Below are positions 41,345 through 50,631 of a stretch of 64,000 nucleotides of DNA, piece by piece. A program made the position numbers and the translations under genes. The DNA comes from Comamonas sp. GB3 AK4-5 (GTDB lineage Bacteria; Pseudomonadota; Gammaproteobacteria; Burkholderiales; Burkholderiaceae_C), in assembly GCF_041320665.1 (NCBI RefSeq), contig NZ_CP166730.1, positions 1,612,001 to 1,676,000 of the forward strand, written 5' to 3'. A model generated the notes under the pieces. The model searched no databases, was not told the DNA's origin, and saw nothing but the letters and a program-made list of their open reading frames with translations. How positions within the stretch are numbered: the stretch's first letter is position 1; each line of letters begins with the position of its first letter.

Positions 41345-42225
41345 TAAGCTTGCTCGGCCAGCAGCTCCTGTAGCGTCTTGACCTGCAGGCGCAGGCGCTC
41401 GTTCTCGGCTTCCAGCTCGGTCACGCGGGCCTGCAGTTCTTCGGCCGATGCGGGCGCAGCGGCCTCTGCACCGTCCTCGGTCATGGGCTTTTCGGCTTTG
41501 TCTGCTTTCGGCTTTTTCTTGGCGTCGCGCACGCGCTTGGCGCCTTGCTTCAGGCCGTCGGCGCCTTCGGCGGCCATGGCCTGCTGCTCTTCCAGGGGCA
41601 GGGTGGCGACCACGGCGGCGGCGTTCAGTGTCAGCTCGCCGGCGCGCACGGCGGCCACCACTTCGGGGGCGGCCTTTTCCTGGATGGTTTCAATCATCTT
41701 CACCTGGCCGGCGGACAGGCGTGCGGCGCGGGCCAGGGCTTCGCGGGTGTCCAGGGCCTGCTCGGGCACCTTGGGTACATTGGCCAGGGCCTGGGCCACC
41801 ACGGGGTCGGTATCGCCTTCCCAGGGGGCTTCGCTGGCGGCTTCACCAGCGCCGGCCTTGGCGGCATTCACGGCAGCAGCGGCAGCGGCGCGGCGCTCGG
41901 CAATGATTTCGCGCTTGCGCAGGGCCAGCACACCGCGCTGAAAGTCGGAGACGGAGCGACGGCCCAGGTGCTGGTCGATCATCCACAGGTGGATGTCTTC
42001 CATGTTCTGAAAGCGCTCGTTCTGTATGGTCTTGAAGGGCAGACCGTGCTTTTGGCAGATGCCGAAGCGGTTGTGGCCGTCCACCAGGATGTTGCCCCAC
42101 AGCACCAGCGCATCGCGGCAGCCTTCGTCGAGGATGCTGCGCTCCAGCGCCTCATGTTCGTCGGGGGTCAGGGGGTCGATATAGGCCTTGAGTTCGGGCA
42201 GAACCTGGATTTCTTCGGGATTCAC
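41344..42225 (-). CDS. ParB-like nuclease-domain (replication/partition-related) protein
   Basis: A 293-residue protein. The N-terminal ParB/Sulfiredoxin-like domain is clear: LKAYIDPLTPDEHEALERSI, then NILVDGHNRFGICQKHGLPF and DIHLWMIDQHLGRRSVS. An Ala-rich helical middle and a basic stretch (DAKKKPKADKAEK) lead to a C-terminal coiled coil (SAEELQARVTELEAENERLR). I prefer the GTG at 42225, preceded by AAGGA at a good distance, over a TTG eight codons upstream. No ParA gene is adjacent, so it is not a standard partition pair. It may be plasmid- or island-derived and now chromosomal. Confidence 0.8.
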   Translation of the reverse strand: MNPEEIQVLPELKAYIDPLTPDEHEALERSILDEGCRDALVLWGNILVDGHNRFGICQKHGLPFKTIQNERFQNMEDIHLWMIDQHLGRRSVSDFQRGVLALRKREIIAERRAAAAAAVNAAKAGAGEAASEAPWEGDTDPVVAQALANVPKVPEQALDTREALARAARLSAGQVKMIETIQEKAAPEVVAAVRAGELTLNAAAVVATLPLEEQQAMAAEGADGLKQGAKRVRDAKKKPKADKAEKPMTEDGAEAAAPASAEELQARVTELEAENERLRLQVKTLQELLAEQA

Positions 42226-42380
42226 TTGTCGTTCCTTGTCTTCAGGCAAATTCAGGCAAAAAGAGCTAAAGGCCCCGCAGGGCCTTTAAAAACAGGAGCA
42301 TATCCAGCCTATATGCTGCGGGTTTCAAATGTGTTTCATACTGAAAACCGCCGTGTATAAGCGCAGATAGCTATGGTTCT

Positions 42381-42422
42381 AGAGCGTGTTTACGACCTCC
42401 GTAGAGATCGTAAACACGCTCT
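42381..42422. repeat. Hairpin element, 15-bp perfect stem
   Basis: AGAGCGTGTTTACGA (42381-42395) and its exact inverse (42408-42422) enclose a 12-base loop. Its right end touches the stop codon of the TrhP gene. A variant of one arm (GATCGTGAATACGCTCTTA) recurs at 26059, again just after a stop codon, so this is a dispersed repeat that may terminate transcription. Confidence 0.75.
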
Positions 42423-43804
42423 TACGCTTGCTCGGGCTGCAGCAAGCGGGCGATCAGCGCCCCTTCCCACGGGCCTTCCAGGGGCACGCGCACACGGATG
42501 GGGTTGCCCTGGGCCACTTGCACCGGCGCGCCTTCCAGATTGAACATCTGCGTGAGCTTGACGGTGCGGTTGCCGCTGGGGTGGATGACCTCTATGGTAT
42601 CGCCCACGGCAAAGCGGTTCATGGTTTCGATCTCCACCATGCCGTTTTCATAGCCACGCACCTGGCCCACAAAGTGGCTGCGCTGCAGCACCGAGGTGCC
42701 GGTTTCGTAGTTCTGGTAGTCGTTGGCGGGGCGGCGCTCCAGCAGGCCGCCGGTGTAGCCACGGTTGGCCAGGCCTTCGAGCTCGGTGATCAGATGCGGG
42801 TTGAAGGGGCGACCAGCCGCGGCGTCATCGATGGCGCGGCGGTAGGTTTGCGCGGTGCGGGCCACGTAGTACAGGCTCTTGGTGCGGCCCTCGATCTTGA
42901 GCGAATCCACACCGATCTTGGTCAGGCGCTCCACATGCTCGATGGCGCGCAAGTCCTTGGAGTTCATGATGTAGGTGCCATGCTCATCTTCCATGATGGG
43001 CATCATCTCGCCGGGCCGGCCTTTTTCTTCCAGCAGGTAGATGGCGTCGGCCTTGGGGTGGCGGTTGCCGTCGCCGCAGGTGCTGGTGAACTGGTTGTCC
43101 AGATCGTTCTTGGCGTCTTCAAAGTTGAAGCCCGCTTCCATACTCTGGCCCAGGGCCTCGCCGGTGTTGGGGTCGACCTGCGCGTCATGCGTTTTGTAGT
43201 CCCAGCGGCAGGCATTGGTGCAAGTGCCCTGGTTGGGGTCGCGGCGGTTGAAGTAGCCCGAGAGCAGGCAGCGGCCGGAGTAGGCAATGCACAGCGCGCC
43301 GTGCACAAACACTTCCAGCTCCATATCGGGGCATTCCTGGCGGATTTTTTCGATCTCGTCCAGGCTCAGCTCGCGCGAGAGGATGATGCGCTCCACGCCC
43401 ATCTTCTGCCAGAACTTGACGGTGGCGTAGTTGGTGGTGTTGGCCTGCACGGACAGGTGAATCACCGCCTCGGGCCATTTTTCCTTGACCATCATGATCA
43501 GGCCGGGGTCGGCCATGATCAGTGCGTCGGGCTTCATCGCGATGATGGGCTCGATGTCGCGCAGATAGGTGCGGATCTTGTCGTTGTGCGCAATGACGTT
43601 GCTGGTCAGAAAGAACTTCTTGCCACGCTGGTGCGCCTCTTGAATGCCCTGGGCGATCTGCTCCAGGCGGAACTCGTTGTTGCGCGCGCGCAGGGAGTAG
43701 CGCGGCTGGCCGGCGTAGACGGCATCGGCGCCAAAGTCATAGGCAGCGCGCATCTTGTCGAGCGAGCCGGCCGGCAGCAGCAGTTCGGGGGCTTTGAGGG
43801 TCAT
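42422..43804 (-). CDS. trhP: tRNA 5-hydroxyuridine modification protein TrhP (YegQ, peptidase U32 family)
   Basis: A 460-residue U32-family protein close in length and motifs to E. coli YegQ/TrhP, which takes part in prephenate-dependent hydroxylation of U34 in tRNA. It begins APELLLPAGSLDKMRAAYDF, then GADAVYAGQPRYSLRARNNE. The U32 signature is ELEVFVHGALCIAYSGRCLL, followed by NRRDPNQGTCTNACRWDY with conserved Cys residues and a C-terminal beta domain (VGQVRGYENGMVEIE). The family name 'peptidase' is historical. The gene is monocistronic, with a hairpin element after it and an R1 copy upstream. Confidence 0.9.
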   Translation of the reverse strand: MTLKAPELLLPAGSLDKMRAAYDFGADAVYAGQPRYSLRARNNEFRLEQIAQGIQEAHQRGKKFFLTSNVIAHNDKIRTYLRDIEPIIAMKPDALIMADPGLIMMVKEKWPEAVIHLSVQANTTNYATVKFWQKMGVERIILSRELSLDEIEKIRQECPDMELEVFVHGALCIAYSGRCLLSGYFNRRDPNQGTCTNACRWDYKTHDAQVDPNTGEALGQSMEAGFNFEDAKNDLDNQFTSTCGDGNRHPKADAIYLLEEKGRPGEMMPIMEDEHGTYIMNSKDLRAIEHVERLTKIGVDSLKIEGRTKSLYYVARTAQTYRRAIDDAAAGRPFNPHLITELEGLANRGYTGGLLERRPANDYQNYETGTSVLQRSHFVGQVRGYENGMVEIETMNRFAVGDTIEVIHPSGNRTVKLTQMFNLEGAPVQVAQGNPIRVRVPLEGPWEGALIARLLQPEQA

Positions 43805-43833
43805 GATGGGGCGTATTGTCCTAGAACTTGGAT

Positions 43834-43936
43834 GACCCCCTGAGCGGCGATGCCGCTTCCCCCTGGAAGGGGGACGACAGCCTCGCTGCGGGGCGGCCCT
43901 TGCTCGCTGTCCCTGGCTTGGGCGGCGTCAGTTTTA
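43834..43936 (+). repeat. Structured intergenic repeat R1, copy 4
   Basis: Begins GACCCCCTGAG. Stem 1 is GCGGC/GCCGC, stem 2 the short CCCCCT/AGGGGG, the outer pair ACAGC/GCTGT, and the last stem CTGGC/GTCAG followed by TTTT. Unlike the others it does not follow a gene on its own strand; it lies upstream of the leftward TrhP gene. Confidence 0.8.
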
Positions 43937-44052
43937 TAGGGTGTGAGCGGTACTGAACAGGTAGCAGTTCATGGTACCCCCATGGGCACTTTGGGGATGG
44001 GTTCGTACATGGCTTTCCGGGCCCGTATGTCTGGGGCGCAGGCCATGGACGC

Positions 44053-44949
44053 TTAGGCAGCTTGGGCCTGTTCCTGCAGGTGTTCCAGCAGCAGCTGGGC
44101 ATGGGCCGGCAACTGCACACCGGGCCGGGTACACAGCAGCAACTGGCGCTGGGCCCAGGCGTCCTGCAGGGCGACGGCACGGGCGCCGCTGCGGCTGGCA
44201 TGGCGGCGGGCTGCGGATGCTGGCAGCACGGCCACGCCGGTGCCCTGGCCCACCAGCTGGCAAATGCTGTCGAACTGCTGCAGCTGCACCCGCCAGCGCA
44301 GCGGCCGGCCTAGGAGCGTGGCCTGCTTCTGCACCAGGGCCTGTAGGGCCGAGCCGCGTGGCAGCCCAATCCAGTCCTCTGTGAGCAGCTCCGAAAGCCG
44401 CAGCGATACGCGCCGCGTCAGCGCGTGGCCGGCCGGCAGCACCACTACCAGCGGATCGGGGCGCCAGGGCCTGGCATCCAGGCCGCTGGCATCCACGGCA
44501 TCGCAGGCAATGCCCATGTCGCACAGGCCTTGGCGCAGACCATCCATGACGGCCTCGCTGCGATGCTCCTGCAGCTCCAGGGCCACGCGGGGCTGGGCCT
44601 GCAAAAAGCCGGCCACGGCCAGTGGCAGGTGTTCGGCCACGGCCGAGGTGTTGCCGCGTACCCGCACCTGGCCGGCCAGGCCATTGCCGAAGTCGGCCAG
44701 ATCGCCACGCAGCTGCTCCATCTGCTGCAGCACCTGGCGCGCATGCAGGCCCAGGGAGTGGCCGGCCGCCGTGGGGCGCACGCCACGCGCGCCGCGCTCC
44801 AGCAGCGGAGCGCCCAGCTGGGCCTCCATGCCCCGCACGCGCTCGCTGGCCGAGGCGAGGGTCATATGTGACAGGCCTGCCGCGGCCGTGAGCGTGCCGC
44901 TGTCCAGGATATGGACAAACAGTTGCAAATCGGTGAGGTCAAAGCGCAT
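44053..44949 (-). CDS. LysR-family transcriptional regulator
   Basis: A 298-residue LysR protein. The helix-turn-helix is at residues 1-60 (DLTDLQLFVHILDSGTLTAA, HMTLASASERVRGMEAQLGA), with an effector domain from about 90 to 290. It diverges from the TauE/SafE-type permease gene at 45165, a common pairing in betaproteobacteria in which the LysR protein controls the permease. The spacer contains CTCAGG-N5-CCTGAG and a TGTG...CACA dyad, both possible binding sites. Confidence 0.93.
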   Translation of the reverse strand: MRFDLTDLQLFVHILDSGTLTAAAGLSHMTLASASERVRGMEAQLGAPLLERGARGVRPTAAGHSLGLHARQVLQQMEQLRGDLADFGNGLAGQVRVRGNTSAVAEHLPLAVAGFLQAQPRVALELQEHRSEAVMDGLRQGLCDMGIACDAVDASGLDARPWRPDPLVVVLPAGHALTRRVSLRLSELLTEDWIGLPRGSALQALVQKQATLLGRPLRWRVQLQQFDSICQLVGQGTGVAVLPASAARRHASRSGARAVALQDAWAQRQLLLCTRPGVQLPAHAQLLLEHLQEQAQAA

Positions 44950-44984
44950 GGCGGGTTTTCCAGGGCATTGGGGTCAGGGAGTGG

Positions 44985-45045
44985 CTCAGGTATAGCCTGA
45001 GTCTGGCTGCAGCAATTCCACATTGTGCATCTATGGCCATACACA
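44985..45045. promoter_or_regulatory. Two dyads in the LysR/TauE spacer
   Basis: CTCAGG-TATAG-CCTGAG (44985-45001) and TGTG-N14-CACA (45024-45045) are the clearest symmetric sequences between the divergent genes. Either could be the LysR operator. Confidence 0.4.
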
Positions 45046-45164
45046 GAAGAATAAGGCATTGCGTGATTGAATTTAGGAGTGCTGCAGATGGGAAAGGTTC
45101 AGTTTGAAACGAAGGCTTACAGTGATGCTGTTCGGCGATGGCCGCCAGCATGTGGAGCGCAGGC

Positions 45165-45929
45165 ATGAGCGCCGATTTCCCCGCGCTGGCGTGGCCGCTG
45201 CTGGCGGCGGCCGCGGTGTTTGCCCTGGCCGGCGTGGTCAAGGGCGTGGTCGGTCTGGGCCTGCCCACGGTGTCCATGGCGCTGCTGGCGCTGTTCATGT
45301 CCACGGGCCAGGCTGCGGCCTGGTTGTTGCTGCCCTCTTTGGTGACGAATCTGCTGCAGATGCGGCCCATGGGGCAGCTGGGGCCGGTGTGGCGCCTGCT
45401 GTGGCCCATGCAGCTGGGCGTGGTGGCCGGCACCTTGGGTGGGGTTTGGTATTGGGGGCCACTGGGTGAGATGGCCGCTGCCCGCCAACTGCTGGGGGCA
45501 GCGTTGCTGGTCTATGCCTTGTGGGGCTTATGGGGCCGCAGCATCACCATCGCGGCCCGCCACCAGCGCTGGCTGGGGGGCGTGGTGGGCTTGGTGACGG
45601 GAGCCATCACCGCCTTGACCGGGGTGTTTGTGATGCCGGGCGTGCCCTATCTGCAGGCCTTGCAGCTGCCGCGCGCTGCGCTGATGCAGGCCATGGGCCT
45701 GAACTTCACGGTCTCCACCTTGGCGCTGGGCCTGGGGTTGAGCGGGCTGGCCGGTGGCAGTGCGCAGCTGGATGCCACGGCGCTGTGGGCCTCTGCCGCC
45801 ATGCTGCCGCCGGTGCTGCTGGGCATGCGCTGGGGAGAGCGGCTGCGCAGCAGCCTGTCTGCAGCCATGTTCAAGCGGGTGCTGATGCTGAGCTTGTTGG
45901 GGCTGGGGGCTTATATGTTGATGCCCTGA
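45165..45929 (+). CDS. TauE/SafE-family (sulfite exporter-like) membrane protein
   Basis: A 254-residue protein with about seven to eight hydrophobic segments. The first segment has the family motif GVVKGVVGLGLPTVSMALLA and the second half its counterpart GLVTGAITALTGVFVMPGVP. Members transport sulfite, sulfoacetate or other organosulfur and organic anions, but many have no known substrate. The ATG at 45165 has a GGAG site; a frame open nine codons upstream is less likely. It diverges from a LysR gene that probably regulates it. Confidence 0.9.
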   Translation: MSADFPALAWPLLAAAAVFALAGVVKGVVGLGLPTVSMALLALFMSTGQAAAWLLLPSLVTNLLQMRPMGQLGPVWRLLWPMQLGVVAGTLGGVWYWGPLGEMAAARQLLGAALLVYALWGLWGRSITIAARHQRWLGGVVGLVTGAITALTGVFVMPGVPYLQALQLPRAALMQAMGLNFTVSTLALGLGLSGLAGGSAQLDATALWASAAMLPPVLLGMRWGERLRSSLSAAMFKRVLMLSLLGLGAYMLMP

Positions 45930-45974
45930 CAGCTGATTTTCACGCTCGAATGAAGCTGCAACGCAGAAGGTCGA

Positions 45975-46007
45975 TTCCGAGGCTGGGGCGAATTCCTGGC
46001 CTCGGAA
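45975..46007. terminator. Hairpin between convergent tauE-like gene and tolA
   Basis: Perfect 9-bp stem TTCCGAGGC / GCCTCGGAA with a 15-base loop in the 109-base convergent spacer. No strong T-run on either side. Probably a bidirectional transcription barrier. Confidence 0.55.
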
Positions 46008-46038
46008 CATCACTTCGCTATGGCTTTCTATAGCCGCG

Positions 46039-47166
46039 TCAATCCTGCGGCCGGAACCCAATCACCAGAGTGGAGGGTACGCGGCCATCCACATCCTTGG
46101 GCAGGTTTTCGGTCTTGTGCAGGGCGCGCACCACGGCGTCGTCCCAGGCCTTGTTGCCGCTGGACTTGGTCAGGCGCACGCTGGTGATGTCGCCGCCGGG
46201 GGCGGTGCGCACTTCCACCTCGGCGCGTGGGTTGCCGCTGATGGCGTCGGGGTAGACGATGTTGGGCTTGACCTTGGCCGCCACCTTGGCACCGTAGCCG
46301 GCCGAGGGGCCGCTGCCGCCGCCGGCACCCGTGCCAGCCCCTGCGCCACTGCCCCCGCCCTTGCCGGCATTGGGGCCGCTGCTGCGCTCGGCCGAGCCAT
46401 TGCCGCCGGAACCGGCAAGACCGGCCATGCGGCGCAGATTGTCCTGGCGCATTTTTTCCGCAGCGGCGGCGTCCTTGGCGGCTTGCTCTTTTTTCTTCTT
46501 CTCGTCTGCGGCTTTTTTCTGGGCGTCGGCCTTGTCCTGTTTGGCCTGTTCGGCCTTGTCGGCTTTTTCCTTTTCCAGGCGTTCCTTGCGCTCTTGCTCG
46601 GCCTTTTCCTTTTTCTCCTTGTCCTTCAGGAGCTTTTCTTTTTCGGCCTTCTCCGCTTTCTCGGCTTTTTCTTTTTCCAGGCGGTCCTTGCGCTCCTGCT
46701 CCAGCTTTTCTTTTTTCTCTTTTTCCTTTTGCTGCTTGGCCTGTTCCGCCTTCTCGGCCTTTTCCTTGGCCAGGCGTTCTTCCAGCTCGTGCTTGGCCTT
46801 CAGGTCCTGCTGGCGCTTTTTCTCCAGCGCCAGCTCGGCCTCATGGGCTTGTTGGGCGGCTTGCAGCTGCTGGGGCGTGGGCTGGGGTGGTGTCACCACG
46901 GGCTCGGGTTCTGGCGGGGGCTTGATGGGCTCCGGTTCGGGTTCGGGCTGGGGAGGGGGCGTGGGTGCCTGCGGGGCCGCCTGGGTGGGCATTTCGGACC
47001 ACAGCTCGGCCTCCACGGCGGCCTCGTCCACGGCCTTGGGCGGGTGCACCGTCCACAGCAGCGCCACGAGCAGCAGAATATGCGCCGCCAGCGCCATCAG
47101 CCAGGCACGCAGGTACTTGGAGCGGGGAGGCGGGGCAAACAGGTCGTGGTCGTGGCGGGAGGACAT
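46039..47166 (-). CDS. tolA: TolA, Tol-Pal system envelope-spanning protein
   Basis: A 375-residue protein with the three TolA domains. A short cytoplasmic N-terminus and one membrane helix (about 21-40, LRAWLMALAAHILLLVALLW) are followed by a proline-rich linker (PPPQPEPEPEPIKPPPEPEP). A long Lys/Glu/Ala-rich helix (about 95-245) spans the periplasm. A C-terminal TonB/TolA-like domain (AKVKPNIVYPDAISGNPRAE, PSTLVIGF) binds partners. It transmits proton-motive force from TolQR to TolB/Pal during cell division and envelope maintenance. It is last in an operon with tolR, tolQ and ybgC. tolB and pal do not follow it here. Confidence 0.93.
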   Translation of the reverse strand: MSSRHDHDLFAPPPRSKYLRAWLMALAAHILLLVALLWTVHPPKAVDEAAVEAELWSEMPTQAAPQAPTPPPQPEPEPEPIKPPPEPEPVVTPPQPTPQQLQAAQQAHEAELALEKKRQQDLKAKHELEERLAKEKAEKAEQAKQQKEKEKKEKLEQERKDRLEKEKAEKAEKAEKEKLLKDKEKKEKAEQERKERLEKEKADKAEQAKQDKADAQKKAADEKKKKEQAAKDAAAAEKMRQDNLRRMAGLAGSGGNGSAERSSGPNAGKGGGSGAGAGTGAGGGSGPSAGYGAKVAAKVKPNIVYPDAISGNPRAEVEVRTAPGGDITSVRLTKSSGNKAWDDAVVRALHKTENLPKDVDGRVPSTLVIGFRPQD

Positions 47167-47227
47167 GGAATCGGGGTGCGGTGCTAAAGGTTGCGGGCCA
47201 TGGGGCTAGGCGGTGTGGGCCCGAGGG

Positions 47228-47659
<432 letters not shown>

Positions 47660-47675
47660 GGGGTGGCGCTCCTGC

Positions 47676-48380
47676 TCAATGGCCGGACGCGGTGCTGCTG
47701 CCCACGCCGCTCACATTGCGCTGCAGGATGTTGGAGAACTCTTCGATGAAGGTTTCCTGCTGGCTGGCGATGCGGTCGATCTTGTGGGCGTAGCGGTTGT
47801 AGGCCGTCACGGCGGGAATGGCGGCGAACAGGCCCATGGCCGTGGCCACCAGGGCTTCGGCAATGCCGGGGGCCACGGTGGCCAGGGTGATCTGCTCCAT
47901 ATTGGCAAAGCCGGTGAAGGCGTGCATCACACCCCACACGGTGCCGAACAGACCCACATAGGGCGAGACCGAGGCCACGGTGCCCAGAAAGGGCAGGCCG
48001 GATTCGATCTCATCCATCTCGCGCTGGAAGCTGGCGCGCATGGCGCGGCGTGTGCCGTCCATCAAGGTGTCGGCATTGGTGATGCGGCGCTCACGCAGCT
48101 TTTGGTATTCGCGCATGCCGCTGGCAAAAACGCGCTCCATGGGGCCGCCGGTCTTGGCGTTGCGTGTGGCGCTGATGTACAGGTCGTTGAGGCTGGTGCC
48201 GGACCAAAAGTCTTGCTCGAAGCCCTCGTTCTGCGCGCGCACCTTGTTGAGCGTCTGCATCTTGCGAAAGATCATGGCCCAGCTGGCCACGGAGGCCGCC
48301 ACCAGGATCAGCATGACGAGTTGGACCACCCAGCTGGCTTGCAGCACCAGGTGGAGGATGGACATGTCTTGGTTGTTCAT
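47676..48380 (-). CDS. tolQ: TolQ, MotA/TolQ/ExbB proton channel protein
   Basis: A 234-residue inner-membrane protein with three membrane helices: about 17-38 (VVQLVMLILVAASVASWAMI), 140-160 (LPFLGTVASVSPYVGLFGTV) and 174-195 (TLATVAPGIAEALVATAMGL). These show the family motif. The start ATGA overlaps the ybgC stop by four bases. It forms a pentameric proton channel with TolR. Confidence 0.95.
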   Translation of the reverse strand: MNNQDMSILHLVLQASWVVQLVMLILVAASVASWAMIFRKMQTLNKVRAQNEGFEQDFWSGTSLNDLYISATRNAKTGGPMERVFASGMREYQKLRERRITNADTLMDGTRRAMRASFQREMDEIESGLPFLGTVASVSPYVGLFGTVWGVMHAFTGFANMEQITLATVAPGIAEALVATAMGLFAAIPAVTAYNRYAHKIDRIASQQETFIEEFSNILQRNVSGVGSSTASGH

Positions 48381-48811
48381 GAAAGTTGTTCCAGGATGCT
48401 GGCGGGGATGCGGGCGGGGCGCATGCTGGTGGCATCGACCCAGCCAATGCGGATGCGGCCTTCACTTAACAGTTGGGGCTGGTCATCGGATGACACCGCG
48501 TGTTGTAACAAAGCTTGTTGGCTCAGAGTGATGGAGGCGCGGCCGGCCGACTCCAGCTGGGCCGTGACCCAGAGCTGGTCGTCCAGCCGTGCCGGGGCAG
48601 CATAGTGCACCGAGGCATGGGTTACGACAAAGATGCCGCCGGTTTGTTCCCGCAGTTTTTGCTGCTCAATGCCCAGGGCGCGCAGCCATTCGGTGCGCGC
48701 ACGCTCATAAAAATGCAGCATCTTGCTGGGGTGGACCAGGCCGCGGCCGTCGGTGTCCTCCCAGTAGATGCGCAGGGGGAAGCGAAAGACGGGAGATTGC
48801 ATTGCCTGCAT
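48377..48811 (-). CDS. ybgC: YbgC, Tol-Pal-associated acyl-CoA thioesterase
   Basis: A 144-residue hot-dog-fold thioesterase. The active-site region RIYWEDTDGRGLVHPSKMLH matches the family's YxEDTDxxGxVYxxxYL pattern, including the catalytic Asp, though with HPS in place of the usual YHAN. The start at 48811 overlaps the aminotransferase stop by one base (TGATG); a second Met three codons on is also possible. It is coupled to tolQ by ATGA. Its association with tol genes is conserved, but its role there is not clear. Confidence 0.92.
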   Translation of the reverse strand: MQAMQSPVFRFPLRIYWEDTDGRGLVHPSKMLHFYERARTEWLRALGIEQQKLREQTGGIFVVTHASVHYAAPARLDDQLWVTAQLESAGRASITLSQQALLQHAVSSDDQPQLLSEGRIRIGWVDATSMRPARIPASILEQLS

Positions 48812-50007
48812 CAGCCCAGCAGCTTTTCCATGCGGGCCACGGCTTCTTGCAGCTGGGCCATGGAGTTGGCGGTGGAAAAGCGGATGTGGCGTGCGGTGTC
48901 TGCCGTACCAAAGTCACGGCCGGGTGTGGCCGCGATATGGGCTTGCTGCAAGAGCGCGTGGGCAAAGTCCCAGCTGCAGTTGCTGCCCGCCGCCACGCCC
49001 AGCTTGTGGGCCACGGGGGCGCAGTCGGCCCAGGCGTAGAAAGCGCCGTCGGGCATGACGGGCACGGACAGACCCAGGCGATTGAGCTCGGGCAGAAAGT
49101 AGTCGCGCCTGGCCTTGAATTCGGCGCGGCGGCGTTCGAACTCGGCAATGCTCTCGGGGGCAAAACAGGCCAGGGCCGCATGCTGGGAGATGGTGGAGGC
49201 GCAGATGAACAGGTTTTGCGCCAGACGCTCCACCACGGGCACCATGGCATCGGGCACCACCATCCAGCCCAGGCGCCAGCCTGTCATATTGAAGTATTTG
49301 CTGAAGCTGTTGATGCTGATGATGCTGTCATCCATCGCCAGCGCGGTCTGGCCGAAGGCGTCGTCATAGGACAGGCCCAGGTAGATTTCATCGACGATGG
49401 TGATGCCGTTCCTGGCCTTGACCACCTCGTGGATGCGGCGCAGCTCGGCCGGGTCAATCGAGGTGCCCGTGGGATTGGAGGGCGATGCCAGCAGCACGCC
49501 ACGGGTCTTGTCGCCCCAATGGGCTTGTACCTGGTCCGCGCTGAGCTGAAAGCGATCGGCAGCGCCGGACGGAATCAGCTTGGCCACGCCCTCGGCCGCA
49601 CTGACAAAGTGGCGGTTGCAGGGGTAGCTGGGGTCGGGCATCAGGATTTCATCGCCGGCCTCGATCAGGGCCAGGCAGGCCAGCTGCAGCGCGGCGCTGG
49701 CACCGGCCGTGACCACGATGCGGCGGGCCGGCACCGCCACGCCAAAGCGGCTGGCATACCAGCCACTGATGGCTTCGCGCAGCGGCTCCAGGCCCAGGGC
49801 ATTGGTGTATTGCGTGGCCCCGCTGGCGATGGCGCGGGCGGCGGCTTCTTGCACCAGCGGCGGCGCGGTGAAATCGGGCTCGCCAATGTTCAGAAAGATG
49901 ACGGGCCGGTCGGTGTGGGCCACTTCGCGGGCCATGGCCTGGGCGGCCTTGGCCACCTCCATCACGTAAAACGGTTCGATGCGTTGCGCGCGCGTGGAAA
50001 ACTGCAT
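48811..50007 (-). CDS. Pyridoxal-phosphate aminotransferase, class I/II (AspC-like)
   Basis: A 398-residue fold type I aminotransferase. It has FLNIGEPDFTAPPLV, TQYTNALGLEPLREAIS, VTAGASAALQLA, SNPTGTSID, IVDEIYLGLSYD and the PLP lysine in INSFSKYFNMTGWRLGW, plus the carboxylate-binding Arg near the C-terminus (ARHIRFSTANS). Related enzymes use aspartate, alanine or aromatic amino acids; the substrate cannot be told here. It is first in the operon with ybgC-tolQRA and is insulated from nusB by a strong terminator. Confidence 0.92.
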   Translation of the reverse strand: MQFSTRAQRIEPFYVMEVAKAAQAMAREVAHTDRPVIFLNIGEPDFTAPPLVQEAAARAIASGATQYTNALGLEPLREAISGWYASRFGVAVPARRIVVTAGASAALQLACLALIEAGDEILMPDPSYPCNRHFVSAAEGVAKLIPSGAADRFQLSADQVQAHWGDKTRGVLLASPSNPTGTSIDPAELRRIHEVVKARNGITIVDEIYLGLSYDDAFGQTALAMDDSIISINSFSKYFNMTGWRLGWMVVPDAMVPVVERLAQNLFICASTISQHAALACFAPESIAEFERRRAEFKARRDYFLPELNRLGLSVPVMPDGAFYAWADCAPVAHKLGVAAGSNCSWDFAHALLQQAHIAATPGRDFGTADTARHIRFSTANSMAQLQEAVARMEKLLG

Positions 50008-50044
50008 GGGCTCTTCAAAGAGCGGCGGGGCCGCAGGAGAACAA

Positions 50045-50076
50045 GAAAAAAGGCAGCGTTCCGGGGAAGGCTGCCT
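50045..50076 (-). terminator. Rho-independent terminator of ribBX-ribH-nusB
   Basis: On the minus strand a perfect 7-bp stem AGGCAGC / GCTGCCT with a 12-base loop is followed by six T. It begins 13 bases after the nusB stop and separates this operon from the aminotransferase-tol operon. Confidence 0.93.
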
Positions 50077-50088
50077 GGGAGGCGGGGC

Positions 50089-50628
50089 TCAGTCCTGTGC
50101 AGGCTTGCCGGCCTTGTCGGCGGCCACTTCCTGCGGGCGCAAGGTGGGAGCCAGGGCGTGGAGCACACCGTTGACATATTTGTGGCCGTCGGTGCCGCCG
50201 AATTCCTTGGTCAGCTCGATGCTCTCGTTGAGCACCACGCGCCAGGGCACATCGGGGCAATGCAGGAACTCGTAGACGCCAATCCACATGCAGGCGTGCT
50301 CGATGGGCGAGAGCTCTTCCAGGCGGCGGTCCAGCTGGGGGGCGATCAAGGCGTTCAGGTCTTCGGCCGTGTCGATGCAGCCATGCAGCAGCGCGTCGTA
50401 ATGGGCCGCGTCGCATTTGTGAAAGCCGGCCAGATCGCGCGTGAACATATCGATGGCCGTGGCGTCGTTGCCGCCCACCAGATGCTGGTAGAGCGCCTGC
50501 AGCGCGAATTCACGCGAGCGGCTGCGGGTGGACTTGGAAGAGGCCTTGCGCACGCCGGTGCTGGTCAGGCCTTTGCGGTTCTGACGGGGGCGGCCTGGGG
50601 TCGGGGTGGATTGGTTGTCGTCGCTCAT
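50089..50628 (-). CDS. nusB: Transcription antitermination factor NusB
   Basis: A 179-residue protein, about 40 longer than E. coli NusB because of a basic, Ser/Thr-rich N-terminal extension. The helical core is typical: [38 protein letters not shown], then [20 protein letters not shown] and [20 protein letters not shown]. NusB binds boxA RNA with NusE (S10) in rRNA antitermination. It is placed after ribH with a 3-base gap, the usual arrangement. Confidence 0.96.
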   Translation of the reverse strand: MSDDNQSTPTPGRPRQNRKGLTSTGVRKASSKSTRSRSREFALQALYQHLVGGNDATAIDMFTRDLAGFHKCDAAHYDALLHGCIDTAEDLNALIAPQLDRRLEELSPIEHACMWIGVYEFLHCPDVPWRVVLNESIELTKEFGGTDGHKYVNGVLHALAPTLRPQEVAADKAGKPAQD

Positions 50629-50631
50629 GGC

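Noticed and set aside
41344..42225. Prophage or plasmid partition region
   Set aside because: The ParB-like gene is alone; no ParA, replication, integrase or phage genes surround it.
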